Shown here: piece by piece, positions 55,083-64,000 of the stretch
Layout: each line of letters begins with the position of its first letter
Position numbering within the stretch: position 1 is the stretch's first letter
Source of the DNA: Bremerella cremea
Lineage (GTDB): Bacteria; Planctomycetota; Planctomycetia; Pirellulales; Pirellulaceae
Direction: 5' to 3'
Length of the DNA stretch: 64,000 bases
NCBI RefSeq assembly: GCF_003335505.1
Contig: NZ_QPEX01000010.1
Coordinates: 434,001 to 498,000 of the forward strand
Made by a program: the position numbers and the translations under genes
The notes under the pieces: generated by a model
What the model was told of the DNA's origin: nothing
Seen by the model: only the letters and a program-made list of their open reading frames with translations
Database searches by the model: none

Positions 55083-57266
55083 ATGAAAAAGCCAACCAGT
55101 GGCGGCGGCTGGCAAGCAATCCGGTACACATTTCAGAAAGCGCGCGAAGCGGGCGGGTACTGGAAGTTCTGGAAGGCCATGCGGAGCAAAAACGCTTGCA
55201 AAACGTGTGCTCTGGGAATGGGTGGCCAAAAGGGAGGCATGGTCAACGAACGCGGCCAATTCCCGGAAGTCTGTAAAAAATCGATGCAGGCCATGTCGGC
55301 CGACATGCAAGGAGCGATTCCGGACGACTTCTGGCAAACGTACAGCGTGGCTCAGCTGCAGAAGTTCACTCCTTACCAAATGGAGCACGCCGGGCGTCTT
55401 ACCAAGCCGATGCTATGGGAAGCCGGCCAGCAACATTACCGGCCAATTACGTGGGAAGAAGCGTTCGGGCGCATTGTCGGCAAACTCAAGTCGCTTGCCG
55501 CTGACCAAACGTTTTGGTATTTCAGCGGACGAAGCAGCATGGAGGCCGGCTTTCTGCTGCAGCTTTTTGCCCGCATGTACGGCACCAACAACGTCAACAA
55601 CTGCAGTTACTATTGCCATCAAGCCAGCGGAGTTGGCCTTTCCACCACCATCGGCAGCGGCACAGCAACCATCGTGCTCGAAGATGTCGAGCATGCCGAC
55701 CTGGTCTTTCTGATCGGTGGCAACCCTTCCAGTAACCACCCCCGTTTGATGTCGACCTTGAAGCATGTGCGTCGGCGTGGTGGGGAAGTGATTGTGATTA
55801 ACCCGGTGGTCGAGACAGGTCTGGTTAATTTCCGCGTGCCGAGCGACCCTTGGAGTTTGTTGTTTGGCACGAAGATCGCCACGCTCTATGTTCAGCCTGA
55901 TATCGGCGGCGACCTGGCCCTGCTTTATGGGATTGCCAAGCGGGTGCTCGAACTCAACGGACAAGATCAGCAGTTTCTGGACGATCATTGCGAGAACACG
56001 CCAGAGTACCTCGAATTCTTGCGAGCTTTGTCCTGGGAAGAAATCGAAACCAAGTCTGGCGTCGGGCGGCTTCAGATCGAAGACATTGCCCAACGCTACA
56101 TCAAAGCGAAGCGGGTTATCTTCAGTTGGACGATGGGGATCACGCATCACGTGCATGGCGTGAACAACGTGCAAGCAATCGCCGCGTTGGCCGCCATGCG
56201 GGGGATGGTCGGTAAGCCGGGCTGTGGTTTAATGCCCATTCGGGGGCATTCCAACGTGCAAGGCATTGGCTCGGTGGGTGTCACCCCGACGCTCAAACAG
56301 GCGATCTTCGACGGGCTAGAACAAGAATACGGCGTGCAACTTCCCCGCACGCCCGGACTCGACACCTTAGCGTGCATGGAAGACGCCCATTCCGGCAAGC
56401 TGAAGTTTGGGCTTTGCCTGGGAGGCAACCTCTACGGATCGAACCCAGACCTCAACTTCGCCGCCGAATCGATTCAGAACCTCGACACGATGGTCTACTT
56501 AAGCACGACGCTCAACACAGGGCATGCGCACGGTATCGCGCGGGAAACCATCATTTTACCGGTCTTGGCTCGCGATGAAGAACCGTACCAGACGACCCAA
56601 GAGTCGATGTTTAATTACGTTCGCATGTCGGAAGGGGGGCCGCGGCGCTTGGAAGGTCCGCGCGGCGAAGTCGATGTGATCGCCACCATGGCCGAAGGTG
56701 TCCTGAACGATCAGACGCCAATCGATTGGAAATCGATGCAAGACACCAATAAGATCCGCGCCGCCCTGGCCAAGGTGGTTCCTGGCTTCGACAAGATCGC
56801 GGATATCGATCGGACGAAGAAAGAATTTCAGATTGACGGGCGAACATTCCACACCCCAAAATTCCCTACGCCCAGCGGTCGGTTGATACTTCATACGAGC
56901 GAAATCCCCGATCTGAAAGGGACCAGCGAGGGGGAACTGCGGCTGATGACGGTACGTAGTGAGGGTCAGTTCAACACGGTGGTTTACGAAGAGTACGATA
57001 TCTACCGTGGTGTTGACCGACGCGATGTGATCCTTTTGAATCCCTACGACTGCCAACGCCTGGGTGTGAAGCATGGGCAAAAGGTCGCAATCACTTCGAA
57101 CATTGGCCAGCTCAACGGTTTTGTGGTCCACGAGTTCGACGACATCAAAGCTGGCAACGCCCTAATGTACTATCCCGAAGCCAATACGTTGGTCTCTCGC
57201 TCAGCCGATCCAAAGTCGAAAACCCCAGCGTTCAAAGGAGTGGTAGTAACGGTTAAACCGCTTTAG
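55083..57266 (+). CDS. FdhF/YdeP-like molybdopterin oxidoreductase
   Basis: A 727-residue cytoplasmic molybdopterin-guanine-dinucleotide enzyme of the formate-dehydrogenase-like (FdhA/YdeP) group. An N-terminal Cys cluster ('NACKTCALGMGGQKGGMVNERGQFPEVCKKS', about 37-70) replaces the usual 4Fe-4S spacing. A likely Mo-ligand Cys lies in 'SYYCHQASGVGLSTTIGSG' (near 178). Cofactor-binding blocks include 'LIGGNPSSNHPRLM', 'GNVQAIAALAAMRGMVGKPGCGLMPIRGHSNVQG' in shortened form and 'LCLGGNLYGSNPD', and a C-terminal MopB-binding domain follows ('RGVDRRDVILLNPYDCQRLGVKHGQKV'). No Tat signal. ATG 55083 has AGGA 9 bases upstream. The natural substrate of this subgroup is unproven. Confidence 0.88.
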   Translation: MKKPTSGGGWQAIRYTFQKAREAGGYWKFWKAMRSKNACKTCALGMGGQKGGMVNERGQFPEVCKKSMQAMSADMQGAIPDDFWQTYSVAQLQKFTPYQMEHAGRLTKPMLWEAGQQHYRPITWEEAFGRIVGKLKSLAADQTFWYFSGRSSMEAGFLLQLFARMYGTNNVNNCSYYCHQASGVGLSTTIGSGTATIVLEDVEHADLVFLIGGNPSSNHPRLMSTLKHVRRRGGEVIVINPVVETGLVNFRVPSDPWSLLFGTKIATLYVQPDIGGDLALLYGIAKRVLELNGQDQQFLDDHCENTPEYLEFLRALSWEEIETKSGVGRLQIEDIAQRYIKAKRVIFSWTMGITHHVHGVNNVQAIAALAAMRGMVGKPGCGLMPIRGHSNVQGIGSVGVTPTLKQAIFDGLEQEYGVQLPRTPGLDTLACMEDAHSGKLKFGLCLGGNLYGSNPDLNFAAESIQNLDTMVYLSTTLNTGHAHGIARETIILPVLARDEEPYQTTQESMFNYVRMSEGGPRRLEGPRGEVDVIATMAEGVLNDQTPIDWKSMQDTNKIRAALAKVVPGFDKIADIDRTKKEFQIDGRTFHTPKFPTPSGRLILHTSEIPDLKGTSEGELRLMTVRSEGQFNTVVYEEYDIYRGVDRRDVILLNPYDCQRLGVKHGQKVAITSNIGQLNGFVVHEFDDIKAGNALMYYPEANTLVSRSADPKSKTPAFKGVVVTVKPL

Positions 57267-57371
57267 CTTTCGATAAGTTTCGGTGAGAACTCACGCAGCT
57301 CGGTTTGCCTTCCCCTGAACGTTTTCTAGAATCTAAATTGTCCGTTACCCAACCTTCTGAAATAATTCTGC

Positions 57372-57824
57372 ATGAGCTGGAAAAAGGAAGACTCTCTCTG
57401 TTTTAACCTAGGCGTAGCGATGCGAAGGATTTCGCGGATCTATGCGGAAGGGCTTTCACCGTATGAGGTCACGCCACCCCAGCTTTTTATGCTGTCTTGC
57501 TTAGAGTGTCGCGATGGTCAAAAACCAAGTGAGCTCGCCGAGCAGGTTCACTTAGACGCTAGCAGCATGACCGGTTTGCTCGACCGAACCGAGAAAGCAA
57601 ACCTAATTCGCCGTATCCGCGATCCCGATGATCGCCGAGCCCTCCGCATCTACCTTACGCCGCAGGGGGAGGAAACGGTCGCGAAGCTGCGACCGGTGGT
57701 TGAGCAGCTTCAACAAAAGGTCCACGAACTGTTCTTTGCCGAATCAAGCGAGCAGCAAATCGCAGACTTCCTGCAAATCCTTCGTAACGCCGGTATCGGG
57801 TGTGAACGCCCTAACGAAGCCTGA
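57372..57824 (+). CDS. MarR-family transcriptional regulator
   Basis: A 150-residue winged-helix regulator. The HTH is 'QKPSELAEQVHLDASSMTGLLDRTEKANLI' and the wing 'RRIRDPDDRRALRIYLTPQG' carries the DxRA signature. The gene is followed after 17 bases by a DinB-like gene with its own AAGGAG, so they form an operon; MarR/DinB pairs are common in thiol or antibiotic stress responses. A small palindrome TTCTAGAA (about 57327-57334) lies upstream. The ligand is unknown. Confidence 0.9.
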   Translation: MSWKKEDSLCFNLGVAMRRISRIYAEGLSPYEVTPPQLFMLSCLECRDGQKPSELAEQVHLDASSMTGLLDRTEKANLIRRIRDPDDRRALRIYLTPQGEETVAKLRPVVEQLQQKVHELFFAESSEQQIADFLQILRNAGIGCERPNEA

Positions 57825-57841
57825 AAATCAAGGAGAAGCCC

Positions 57842-58360
57842 ATGTCCATGATCCAACGGATACAACACCAATTGGAAGCGGCACGCGGCTTCACGAATCG
57901 CATTCTGAGCGACTTCAAACAGCCTGAAGATTGGGTCGCCCAGGTCTGTAGCCAGAGCAATCACGCCCTGTGGTTTATCGGGCACATGGCCACGACCGAC
58001 AACTTCTTCATTTCGCTTTTGGCGCCAGATAAGGTCGCGAATAAAGATCACTACCAGGAACTGTTCGGCCTCGGCTCTACGCCTTCGGCTCAGCTAACGA
58101 CCTACCCGCCGATCGAAGAAGTTCGAGCCTACATGAACGAACGCCGGGCGACGCTCTTAGAAATTCTCGGTAGCCTAACCGACGAAGACCTGGCCACAAA
58201 AACCCCTAGCGGTACGCCTGATTTTCTGGCCGACTACGGACAAGTATTTGAAACAGCGATTTGGCACGAAGGGCTCCACAGCGGGCAACTGACGATGGTC
58301 CGGCGATCGCTGGGGCATTTGCCGGCCATGGAATCCTTGCCACCTCAGCAACAAGCGTAG
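57842..58360 (+). CDS. DinB-like protein in operon with MarR
   Basis: A 172-residue four-helix-bundle protein of the DinB superfamily. Metal-ligand positions are seen in 'SNHALWFIGHMATTDNFF' and near the C-terminus in 'AIWHEGLHSGQLTMVRRSLG'. It is unrelated at close level to the DinB-like protein at 52.9 kb. Likely a metal-dependent hydrolase or thiol S-transferase; no direct evidence. AAGGAG precedes the ATG at ideal spacing and the stop of marR is 17 bases upstream. Confidence 0.85.
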   Translation: MSMIQRIQHQLEAARGFTNRILSDFKQPEDWVAQVCSQSNHALWFIGHMATTDNFFISLLAPDKVANKDHYQELFGLGSTPSAQLTTYPPIEEVRAYMNERRATLLEILGSLTDEDLATKTPSGTPDFLADYGQVFETAIWHEGLHSGQLTMVRRSLGHLPAMESLPPQQQA

Positions 58361-58410
58361 TCGATCCGAGCAATTCAACCGGGCTAGTAAGCTCCGTCTA
58401 TTAAATCGCG

Positions 58411-59073
58411 TTAAGAAACGGCGGTCACCATCAGCTTTTCAGCCGCCTCGATCCCTAGCGCCGTGACCCGATCCTGAATTTCGATCATCAAGATGCCTGC
58501 TTCAGGGCGATTAGCGATCAGCTTTGCCTCGCAACCAGGCTGCAGCGTTTCTTCCGTTAAGTAGCGGAGAAAATCGGGGCTTTGGTCCATCACCCGAATC
58601 AGCCGAAATGCCTTACCGGCTTCCCACTCGGTTAGCTTCACCCCTTCTTCTGTGCGAATCTTTCCGTCCGAGGTTGGAATCGGATCGCCATGTGGATCGG
58701 AAGCAGGGTAGCCCAAAAATTGGTCGATCCGGTCGACCAATAAATCGCTCACGGCGTGTTCCATGTTCTCGGCCTCTTCGTGGACTTCGTCCCAGGCCAA
58801 GTCCAGCGTGTGAACCAAAAACAGTTCAATCAAGCGATGACGTCGTAAAACACGCAGGGCCAGTTTCCGCCCAGATTCGGTCAGACGTACGCCTTCGTAC
58901 TTGGTGTACGAAGCCAGACCGGTTTCGCTGAGGGTTTTTAGCATGCTGGTAACGGTCCCCGGCGAAACCTTCAGCGCAGCGGCGATTTCCCCAGTGGACG
59001 CGGCCTTATCGGGCCCTTGCATCGCGATCTGGTAAATCTCTTTCACATAATTTTGAATTGTTAAACTGGGCAT
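58411..59073 (-). CDS. DtxR/MntR-family metal-dependent repressor
   Basis: A 220-residue cytoplasmic regulator. It has an N-terminal winged helix ('YVKEIYQIAMQGPDKAASTGEIAAALKVSPGTVTSMLKTLSETGLASYTKYEGVRLTESG', given here in fragments of the 5-65 region), a metal-binding and dimerisation domain ('RRHRLIELFLVHTLDLAWDEVHEEAENMEHAVSD', 'YPASDPHGDPIP', typical), and a C-terminal SH3/FeoA-like domain (about 150-215). It is expected to sense Fe(II) or Mn(II). It is convergent with the DinB gene (50-base gap) and stands alone. No neighbouring transporter indicates which metal. Confidence 0.92.
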   Translation of the reverse strand: MPSLTIQNYVKEIYQIAMQGPDKAASTGEIAAALKVSPGTVTSMLKTLSETGLASYTKYEGVRLTESGRKLALRVLRRHRLIELFLVHTLDLAWDEVHEEAENMEHAVSDLLVDRIDQFLGYPASDPHGDPIPTSDGKIRTEEGVKLTEWEAGKAFRLIRVMDQSPDFLRYLTEETLQPGCEAKLIANRPEAGILMIEIQDRVTALGIEAAEKLMVTAVS

Positions 59074-59142
59074 TGGGGTGGGCTCCGCAGGGTCTTTCAG
59101 AACCCGATTTTAGACGTTTGCAGTTCTGCCCACAATCTGCCG

Positions 59143-60396
59143 TCATGCCGCAACTAAATAGCGACTAGGCTGTTGCGCCAGACAACCTTCCAATTGCGCA
59201 ACATCTACCACGATGTGCGATTCTTCTTTGCGCGTCCCCTGCACTGCCTGGCCAAGGAACCACACCATGTCGTGATCGCACTGGGTACACAAACGATGAA
59301 AATAACCGAAGGGCCGATAGACTGTCCCTATTTCAATCACCTTCGCACCAGGCGGGGTGAATACGATATTGGCCAGCCCAGCCCCATGTGGACCGACAAT
59401 CATTTCGGCTTGCTGAAATAACTGAATCTGCTCTCGCACGTTTAGGTCTTCCAGAAAGTATCGCTGAAAACCATGACGAGCAAGCATCGCCATCACTTGG
59501 TCTTCATTCAGCACTTTCCGCCAGCCCGCCTTGGCCCGCGAGATATAGATGCGTTTTCTTTTCCCACTTGCAACTTGAGACCACGGTTGCTGGGCCATCC
59601 GCTCGAATAAAAACTGGCGAGCTTCTCTTCGAGGAAAACTAATCGGCGAACAAGCCACAAGCTGATCCGGCAAGAGATGCCGACCAGCGGCCTCGGGAAT
59701 AACCTGCTCGCTTCCTACCCCAAAAAGTTCTAACAGTTGTTTGGCATAGCGGTGTTGATAAGGGGCGTAAAACTGGTCGATCTCGATTCCTGCTTCTTCA
59801 AACAGACGCAGCTTGGGCAAACATTCCACCAGGAAATGAAAGAAGTTCATTCCGCACACCGAATAAGAAAGCACGCCCAGCTTGCCGCGAAAACGCATGG
59901 GTTGCGGCAGCCCTCCGCGATAATTCCAACGTCCGTGCGGGCCTTGGCTTTTAAATTGAATTTTTCCGACATCGGTAAGGTTGCAGTTATCCGGCGTGAT
60001 CACGGCGACGGTTCGCCCTACTACCCTACCCCGCTCGATCGATACAACATATTCCGAGTCGAAATGATACTCGCCGACCGGATGGATCTCTTCCAGATAT
60101 CGATGGCGTCTATCTAACGACTGACTTTTTAAGTGGGGTGAAAGCTCGTCAACGGCTCCTTCAATCTTGCGGGGCGAGATAATCTCGGCGCGAGGAGGCG
60201 ATACTTCGATCCATTGGCCTAGCCCTGGTCGGCTAGCTGCCCATTGGCGAGAATCCATTTCCACGGTCGGAGCAGGCACCCCGAACGCGGCGTAGTAGCG
60301 CTCGCGGAGCCAGCCATGCCATTCTGCTCCCAGCTTCTCGAGCCCTATTTTCTGAAATCGTGGCATTTCCATACTACTTCTCTCTTCCTTACTCAT
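59143..60396 (-). CDS. GT61-type (DUF563) glycosyltransferase, second of a tandem pair
   Basis: A 417-residue protein of the DUF563/GT61 family. Recognisable blocks are 'NYRGGLPQPMRFRGKLGVLSYSVCGMNFFHFLVECLPKLRLFEEAG' (residues about 165-210, quoted in part elsewhere), 'KRKRIYISRAKAGWRKVLNEDQV', and the hallmark 'MIVGPHGAGLANIVFTPPGAKVIEIGT'. It transfers a sugar to a glycan; donor and acceptor are unknown. No membrane helix is obvious, so it acts in the cytoplasm. Its ATG overlaps the upstream paralogue's stop by 4 bases (ATGA), so translation is coupled. The tandem copies are clearly homologous over their length. Confidence 0.85.
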   Translation of the reverse strand: MSKEERSSMEMPRFQKIGLEKLGAEWHGWLRERYYAAFGVPAPTVEMDSRQWAASRPGLGQWIEVSPPRAEIISPRKIEGAVDELSPHLKSQSLDRRHRYLEEIHPVGEYHFDSEYVVSIERGRVVGRTVAVITPDNCNLTDVGKIQFKSQGPHGRWNYRGGLPQPMRFRGKLGVLSYSVCGMNFFHFLVECLPKLRLFEEAGIEIDQFYAPYQHRYAKQLLELFGVGSEQVIPEAAGRHLLPDQLVACSPISFPRREARQFLFERMAQQPWSQVASGKRKRIYISRAKAGWRKVLNEDQVMAMLARHGFQRYFLEDLNVREQIQLFQQAEMIVGPHGAGLANIVFTPPGAKVIEIGTVYRPFGYFHRLCTQCDHDMVWFLGQAVQGTRKEESHIVVDVAQLEGCLAQQPSRYLVAA

Positions 60397-61622
60397 GCCG
60401 CGCTTCGATAAGGCGCGACTACCGATGCCGGCTGAAGCAGTGCTTCGATGTCTGTTTCTAATTGGCGAACATCAACATTGAGGTTCGCCTCCCCTTCAGA
60501 GAGCTTTTCAGAACGCGCCACGAACCAAGCAAAACGATGCCCACAAACGGCGCTCAAACGCTGAAAAAAAGGAAGTGGACGATGGACCGTACCGATCTCA
60601 ACCACGGTGGCTCCTGGGGGCGAAAACACCATGTTTGCTAACCCAGCCCCATGCGGCGCGACAATGATAGCCGCTTGCTGAAAGAGCTTGATTTGATCTA
60701 CCAGCGGCATCCCTTCCAGTTGAACCGCTTGAAACCCTTGCCGAGCAAGCGTTGTGACAACCTCGGCTTCGTTAATAACCCGGCGAAATCTTGCCGACGC
60801 ACGAGAAATGTAGATCCGTCGCTGAGGTTTGCCGTCGAGTTGGTTCCATGGTTGCCGCGCCATGGTTTCAAACAAGTAACGCATATCTGCCGGTCGAGGT
60901 AACTCGAGCGGCTGCGGCACATAAACATCTTCCGCCGTAACGTGACTTAGTTCGCGAGCCGGGACGATGCGTGAGGCGGGAATACCCCATAACTTGAAAA
61001 GCTGCCGATTGAAGTCATAGCGAAACGGAGCGTAATATCGATCGATCCGCGCGCCGGCCATTTCCAGGTGACGCAGCTTCGGCAGGCAATCGATCAGAAA
61101 ATGATAGTAGTTCCCACTGCACGCCCCAAACGCCAGGACACCAAGTGAGCCAGACAACTTCCTGGGACGAGGCAGATGCCCAACGTAGTTTGCTGCGTCG
61201 GGCGGAGAAGCATTGGCAAATCGAAGTGTGCCGAGATCTTCCAGGTTGTATTCACCTTCCGAAGTGATCACGGCAACATTTCGTCCAAAGACATAGGGCG
61301 ACTTCATATGGATCATGCGGCCTTCGTCAACCGTGTAGTCGGCATGACCAAAAAGCAATCGCTCGAATTCGGTTCGCGTTGTCTCTGGCAGAGCCGACAG
61401 ATGGCCGGCAATCTCGTCTTGCGAGCCAAAGACTTGCCGAGCCGGTACAGATATCCACTCTGGCGGATCAAGTGGCTTGATACTACCCAACGTGGGTCGC
61501 CAGACAATCCAATCGTCGGCTGCACAAACCTTGGCAGGGGGCGCCATGCCCTGATAACGAAACAGCAGTGCACGAACACGGGACATAAATTGTCGCCGCC
61601 AAGCGCTGAATCGCCGCTTCAT
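60393..61622 (-). CDS. GT61-type (DUF563) glycosyltransferase, first of a tandem pair
   Basis: A 409-residue paralogue of the next gene, with the same landmarks: 'GSLGVLAFGACSGNYYHFLIDCLPKLRHLEMAGA', 'RRIYISRASARFRRVINEAEVVTTLARQGF' and 'IIVAPHGAGLANMVFSPPGATVVEIGT'. The N-terminus is basic and hydrophobic ('RRFSAWRRQFMSRVRALLFRY'), perhaps membrane-associated. It lies 90 bases downstream of cysNC on the same strand, which makes co-expression with sulfate activation possible and hints at a sulfated glycan product. Single gene duplication is the likely origin of the pair. Confidence 0.85.
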   Translation of the reverse strand: MKRRFSAWRRQFMSRVRALLFRYQGMAPPAKVCAADDWIVWRPTLGSIKPLDPPEWISVPARQVFGSQDEIAGHLSALPETTRTEFERLLFGHADYTVDEGRMIHMKSPYVFGRNVAVITSEGEYNLEDLGTLRFANASPPDAANYVGHLPRPRKLSGSLGVLAFGACSGNYYHFLIDCLPKLRHLEMAGARIDRYYAPFRYDFNRQLFKLWGIPASRIVPARELSHVTAEDVYVPQPLELPRPADMRYLFETMARQPWNQLDGKPQRRIYISRASARFRRVINEAEVVTTLARQGFQAVQLEGMPLVDQIKLFQQAAIIVAPHGAGLANMVFSPPGATVVEIGTVHRPLPFFQRLSAVCGHRFAWFVARSEKLSEGEANLNVDVRQLETDIEALLQPASVVAPYRSAA

Positions 61623-61712
61623 CTCATGCCTTCCTTGGACGAGGAGAAGTTCCCGAGGAACTCCCCCCAGGCCAAGGGAAATTATGCCAGCATGGCGGCC
61701 TTCAACTCAAGA

Positions 61713-63644
61713 TCAATCGATCAAACCGCGTTCTTGCAAGAGCTGATAAATCTTGTCGACGCACTGCTCGACTTGCATTTCGTGCGTGGGCAAAACCAGG
61801 TCGGCATTGCTCGGCGCTTCGTATTCGTAGCTGACGCCAGGGAAATTAGCAATCTCGCCACTATCGGCCTTGGCGTAGATGCCGGAATCGTCCCGCTGAC
61901 GGCAAACCTCGACCGGTGCCGACAGATGAACCGTGAGGAAGCGATCTTTACCAATGACTTCGGCAGCTTTGGCCCGCACTTCAGCATTGGGGGCCAAGAA
62001 GGCCGCGATGCATAGCACGCCAGAATCGTTCAACATGCGGGCAATTTCGCTTCCTCGGCGGAGGTTCTCGCTGCGATGCTCGGCGGTATAGCCTAGATCT
62101 TTACTGATGCCGTGCCGCAGGTTCTGACCATCGAGGACGATGCTCGTCTTGCCTTCGTCGAACAAGCGACGTTCCAAAGCGTAAGCGATGGTCGTCTTGC
62201 CGGCGCCGGTCAGACCGGTCAACAGCAGCGTGGCAGGTTTCTGACCGAAACGAGCGGCTCGTTCCTCAGCAGAAACATTCCCCTTCGAGGCTTGCAGCGA
62301 CTGGTCACCTTCGACATCCCATAGCTCGTCCTGGTCGCTGGCATCGCGATCGATGATCATGCCGGCACCTACGGTGCGGTTGGTCATGTAATCGATGAGA
62401 ATGAAAGCGCCGGTTGTCTTATTCTTCGCATAGGGGTCGAAGCACACCGGCTGGCTCAGCTTGACCGAGCAGCGACCAATTTCGTTCAGCTTCAGGGCTG
62501 GGGTATCTTGCCGATGCAGCGTGTTGACATCGACGTTGTAGCGTAACCGCGAGACCGTTCCGGTCAACATCTTGGTGGCATGCTTGACGAAATATTGCTT
62601 GCCCGGCACGAGCGGCTCTTCCGCCATCCAAACCACCATAGCGCCGAAATTGCTATCGACCTTGGGGCGATTGCCAGGGCGGACAATCATATCGCCACGG
62701 CTGCAATCGATTTCGTCCTCGAAGGTAAGCGTGACCGACATCGGCGGATAGGCTTCTTCCAGGTCGCCATCCATGGTCACGATTCGCTTGACCTTGCTGG
62801 TCTTCTTCGAAGGCATGACCATCACTTCTTCGCCGGGACGAATCGTGCCGGACGAGACCGTACCGCAGAAACCGCGGAAGTTTAAGTCAGGGCGATTAAC
62901 CAACTGGACCGGGAAGCGGAAGTCTTGCAAGTTTCGGTCGGAACCGATGTAAAGGTTCTCGAGCATGTGCATCAGTGTGGCACCTTCGTACCACGGCATG
63001 CGTTCGCTCTTCTCGACCAAGTTGTCCCCTTTAAGCGCCGAAAGCGGGATGAAGTGGACATCGTCGGCCGACATCTTCGCCGCGAAGTCGACGTAATCTT
63101 GCTTGATCTTCTCGTAGACTTCCTGGCTGTAATCGACTAGGTCCATCTTGTTGATCGCGACCAGAATATGGCGAATCCCCAACAGCGAAGTGATGAAGCT
63201 GTGGCGTTTGGTTTGGGTCAACACACCTTGGCGGGCGTCGATCAGAATGATCGCCAAGTCGGCGGTTGAAGCCCCGGTGGCCATGTTGCGAGTGTACTGC
63301 TCGTGCCCGGGCGTATCGGCCACAATGAATTTGCGTTTTGCGGTCGAGAAGTAACGATAGGCCACGTCGATGGTGATACCTTGCTCGCGTTCTTCTTTGA
63401 GACCGTCGGTCAGCAGCGCCGGATCGATCTCGCCGGCGACGGTTCCGTGCGTGGCCGAGTCTTTCTCGATTGCTGCCAACTGATCTTCGTAAGCCGCTTT
63501 CGACTCGATCAACAACTTACCCAGCAGCGTGCTTTTGCCGTCGTCAACGCTACCGCACGTGATAAAACGCAACAGTTCTTTCTTCTCGTGCTGAGCAAGA
63601 TAAGCATGAATGTCGGTCGCGATCAGATCAGATTTGTGAGACAT
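61713..63644 (-). CDS. cysNC: Bifunctional sulfate adenylyltransferase large subunit/APS kinase (CysNC)
   Basis: A 643-residue cytoplasmic protein that activates sulfate to APS (with CysD) and then to PAPS. The N-terminal EF-Tu-like GTPase (about 1-430) has '[15 protein letters not shown]', '[12 protein letters not shown]' and 'AINKMDLVD'. The C-terminal APS kinase (about 455-643) has P-loop '[17 protein letters not shown]' and '[18 protein letters not shown]'. Both parts appear intact. It is downstream of cysD (129-base gap) on the minus strand and upstream of two GT61 genes, so it may supply PAPS for sulfation of a polysaccharide as well as for assimilation. Confidence 0.95.
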   Translation of the reverse strand: MSHKSDLIATDIHAYLAQHEKKELLRFITCGSVDDGKSTLLGKLLIESKAAYEDQLAAIEKDSATHGTVAGEIDPALLTDGLKEEREQGITIDVAYRYFSTAKRKFIVADTPGHEQYTRNMATGASTADLAIILIDARQGVLTQTKRHSFITSLLGIRHILVAINKMDLVDYSQEVYEKIKQDYVDFAAKMSADDVHFIPLSALKGDNLVEKSERMPWYEGATLMHMLENLYIGSDRNLQDFRFPVQLVNRPDLNFRGFCGTVSSGTIRPGEEVMVMPSKKTSKVKRIVTMDGDLEEAYPPMSVTLTFEDEIDCSRGDMIVRPGNRPKVDSNFGAMVVWMAEEPLVPGKQYFVKHATKMLTGTVSRLRYNVDVNTLHRQDTPALKLNEIGRCSVKLSQPVCFDPYAKNKTTGAFILIDYMTNRTVGAGMIIDRDASDQDELWDVEGDQSLQASKGNVSAEERAARFGQKPATLLLTGLTGAGKTTIAYALERRLFDEGKTSIVLDGQNLRHGISKDLGYTAEHRSENLRRGSEIARMLNDSGVLCIAAFLAPNAEVRAKAAEVIGKDRFLTVHLSAPVEVCRQRDDSGIYAKADSGEIANFPGVSYEYEAPSNADLVLPTHEMQVEQCVDKIYQLLQERGLID

Positions 63645-63669
63645 ACGTCTAGTTTTCAGGGTTCGGTGG

Positions 63670-63738
63670 TCAGTTTTCAGTGGGATTTATGGTCCAGCCT
63701 TCTTGCCGAATCAGTCTTCTTCTCTTGCTGAAAACTGA
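63670..63738. repeat. Inverted repeat in the cysD-cysNC gap
   Basis: TCAGTTTTCAG (63670-63680) and CTGAAAACTGA (63728-63738) are exact complements across 47 bases. A further direct copy of AGTTTTCAG is at about 63652-63660. It may be an intergenic repeat or a regulatory structure before cysNC. Confidence 0.45.
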
Positions 63739-63757
63739 ATACGAAAAACTGAACACG

Positions 63758-63773
63758 CGCCTGTCTACAGGCG
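63758..63773 (-). terminator. Small hairpin after cysD
   Basis: CGCCTGT (63758-63764) pairs with ACAGGCG (63767-63773) across two bases, directly after the cysD stop on the minus strand. A short T-run follows 10 bases later. Possibly a partial terminator or processing site within the cysD-cysNC message. Confidence 0.4.
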
Positions 63774-64000
63774 TTAAAAATACCCTTCTTCCTTCTTCTT
63801 CTGCATCGAGGCGCCCTGATCTTTATCGATCGCGCGGCCCTGACGTTCCGAGGTCGTGGTGAGCAGCATCTCTTGGATGATATCTGGTAGCGTGACCGCT
63901 TCCGATTCGACGGCACCGGTCAGAGGGTAACAGCCCAACGTGCGGAAGCGGACCATCTTTTCTTCTACCTTTTCGCCCGGCTCGAGCTTGAGGCGGTCGT
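63774..64000 (-). CDS. cysD: Sulfate adenylyltransferase small subunit (CysD), C-terminal part
   Basis: The last 75 codons or so of cysD; the gene enters from beyond position 64000. The reading frame is open to the window edge and contains the conserved tail '...[16 protein letters not shown]', '[16 protein letters not shown]', '[16 protein letters not shown]', '[11 protein letters not shown]', where the last residues are the family's typical GYF end. CysD is the ATP pyrophosphatase-type subunit that adenylylates sulfate with CysN. An internal ATG at 63956 is not the start. It is first in the cysD-cysNC unit. Confidence 0.93.
   Translation of the reverse strand, partial: DRLKLEPGEKVEEKMVRFRTLGCYPLTGAVESEAVTLPDIIQEMLLTTTSERQGRAIDKDQGASMQKKKEEGYF

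Overview
The window looks like chromosome from a marine-type planctomycete of the Pirellulaceae (Blastopirellula/Bremerella-like). This is inferred from the gene families. There are three large exported proteins that combine a dehydrogenase-type beta-propeller, HEAT-like repeats and a C-terminal c-type haem domain; two of these also carry a 3-keto-disaccharide hydrolase (DUF1080) domain. There is also a DUF1559 protein, small divergent ECF sigma factors, an octahaem cytochrome with TPRs and several sensor kinases. Many start codons are TTG or GTG and many genes lack a strong Shine-Dalgarno site. No phage, insertion sequence, rRNA or CRISPR array is seen.

Layout. 0.3-2.5 kb: a MarR regulator with a very clear promoter and operator-like palindrome, followed by a succinate/acetate CoA-transferase. 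2.8-13.6 kb: two giant exported cytochrome/propeller/DUF1080 proteins with mirrored domain order, a remnant of an ECF sigma gene, and an exported protein with an internal duplication. 13.7-21.6 kb: a DUF2071 protein, a divergent sigma-like protein closed by a strong terminator, a GH63-type glucosidase and a hybrid histidine kinase. 21.6-27.0 kb: a promoter followed by an exported acetylesterase, a third propeller/cytochrome protein and a ceramidase-like exported protein, apparently one degradative unit. 27.1-31.6 kb (minus strand): a SWIM/SNF2 helicase and a zinc alcohol dehydrogenase separated by a terminator. 31.9-36.3 kb: an ECF sigma factor overlapping a membrane protein, an exported protein and a DUF1559 protein, closed by a terminator.

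36.5-44 kb is a signalling and stress region. It holds a UPF0316 membrane protein, a stand-alone histidine-kinase dimerisation-like protein beside a REC-REC-HDOD protein, Hsp20 and BON-domain proteins on the minus strand, and a NarX/NarL-like kinase and regulator pair with overlapping genes. 44.4-50.6 kb: an ADP-forming acyl-CoA synthetase/GNAT fusion, a tRNA with CAU anticodon on the minus strand, an octahaem cytochrome c with HEAT/TPR, and a small membrane protein. 50.7-53.4 kb holds unknown genes around a 0.7-kb cluster of short repeats and hairpins. 53.7-58.4 kb: a haloarchaeal-type glucose dehydrogenase, a molybdopterin oxidoreductase, and a MarR/DinB pair. 58.4-64 kb (minus strand): a DtxR-type metalloregulator, two tandem GT61 (DUF563) glycosyltransferases, and the sulfate-activation genes cysNC and cysD (the latter cut by the window end).

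Functional themes are oxidation and hydrolysis of complex sugars or lipids outside the cytoplasm with electrons passed to c-type haems, dense one- and two-component signalling, and sulfate activation next to glycosyltransferases that may build a sulfated glycan. The least explained parts are the sigma/membrane/exported set at 31.9-36.3 kb, the split signalling pair at 37.5-39.9 kb and the repeat cluster at 51.2-51.6 kb.
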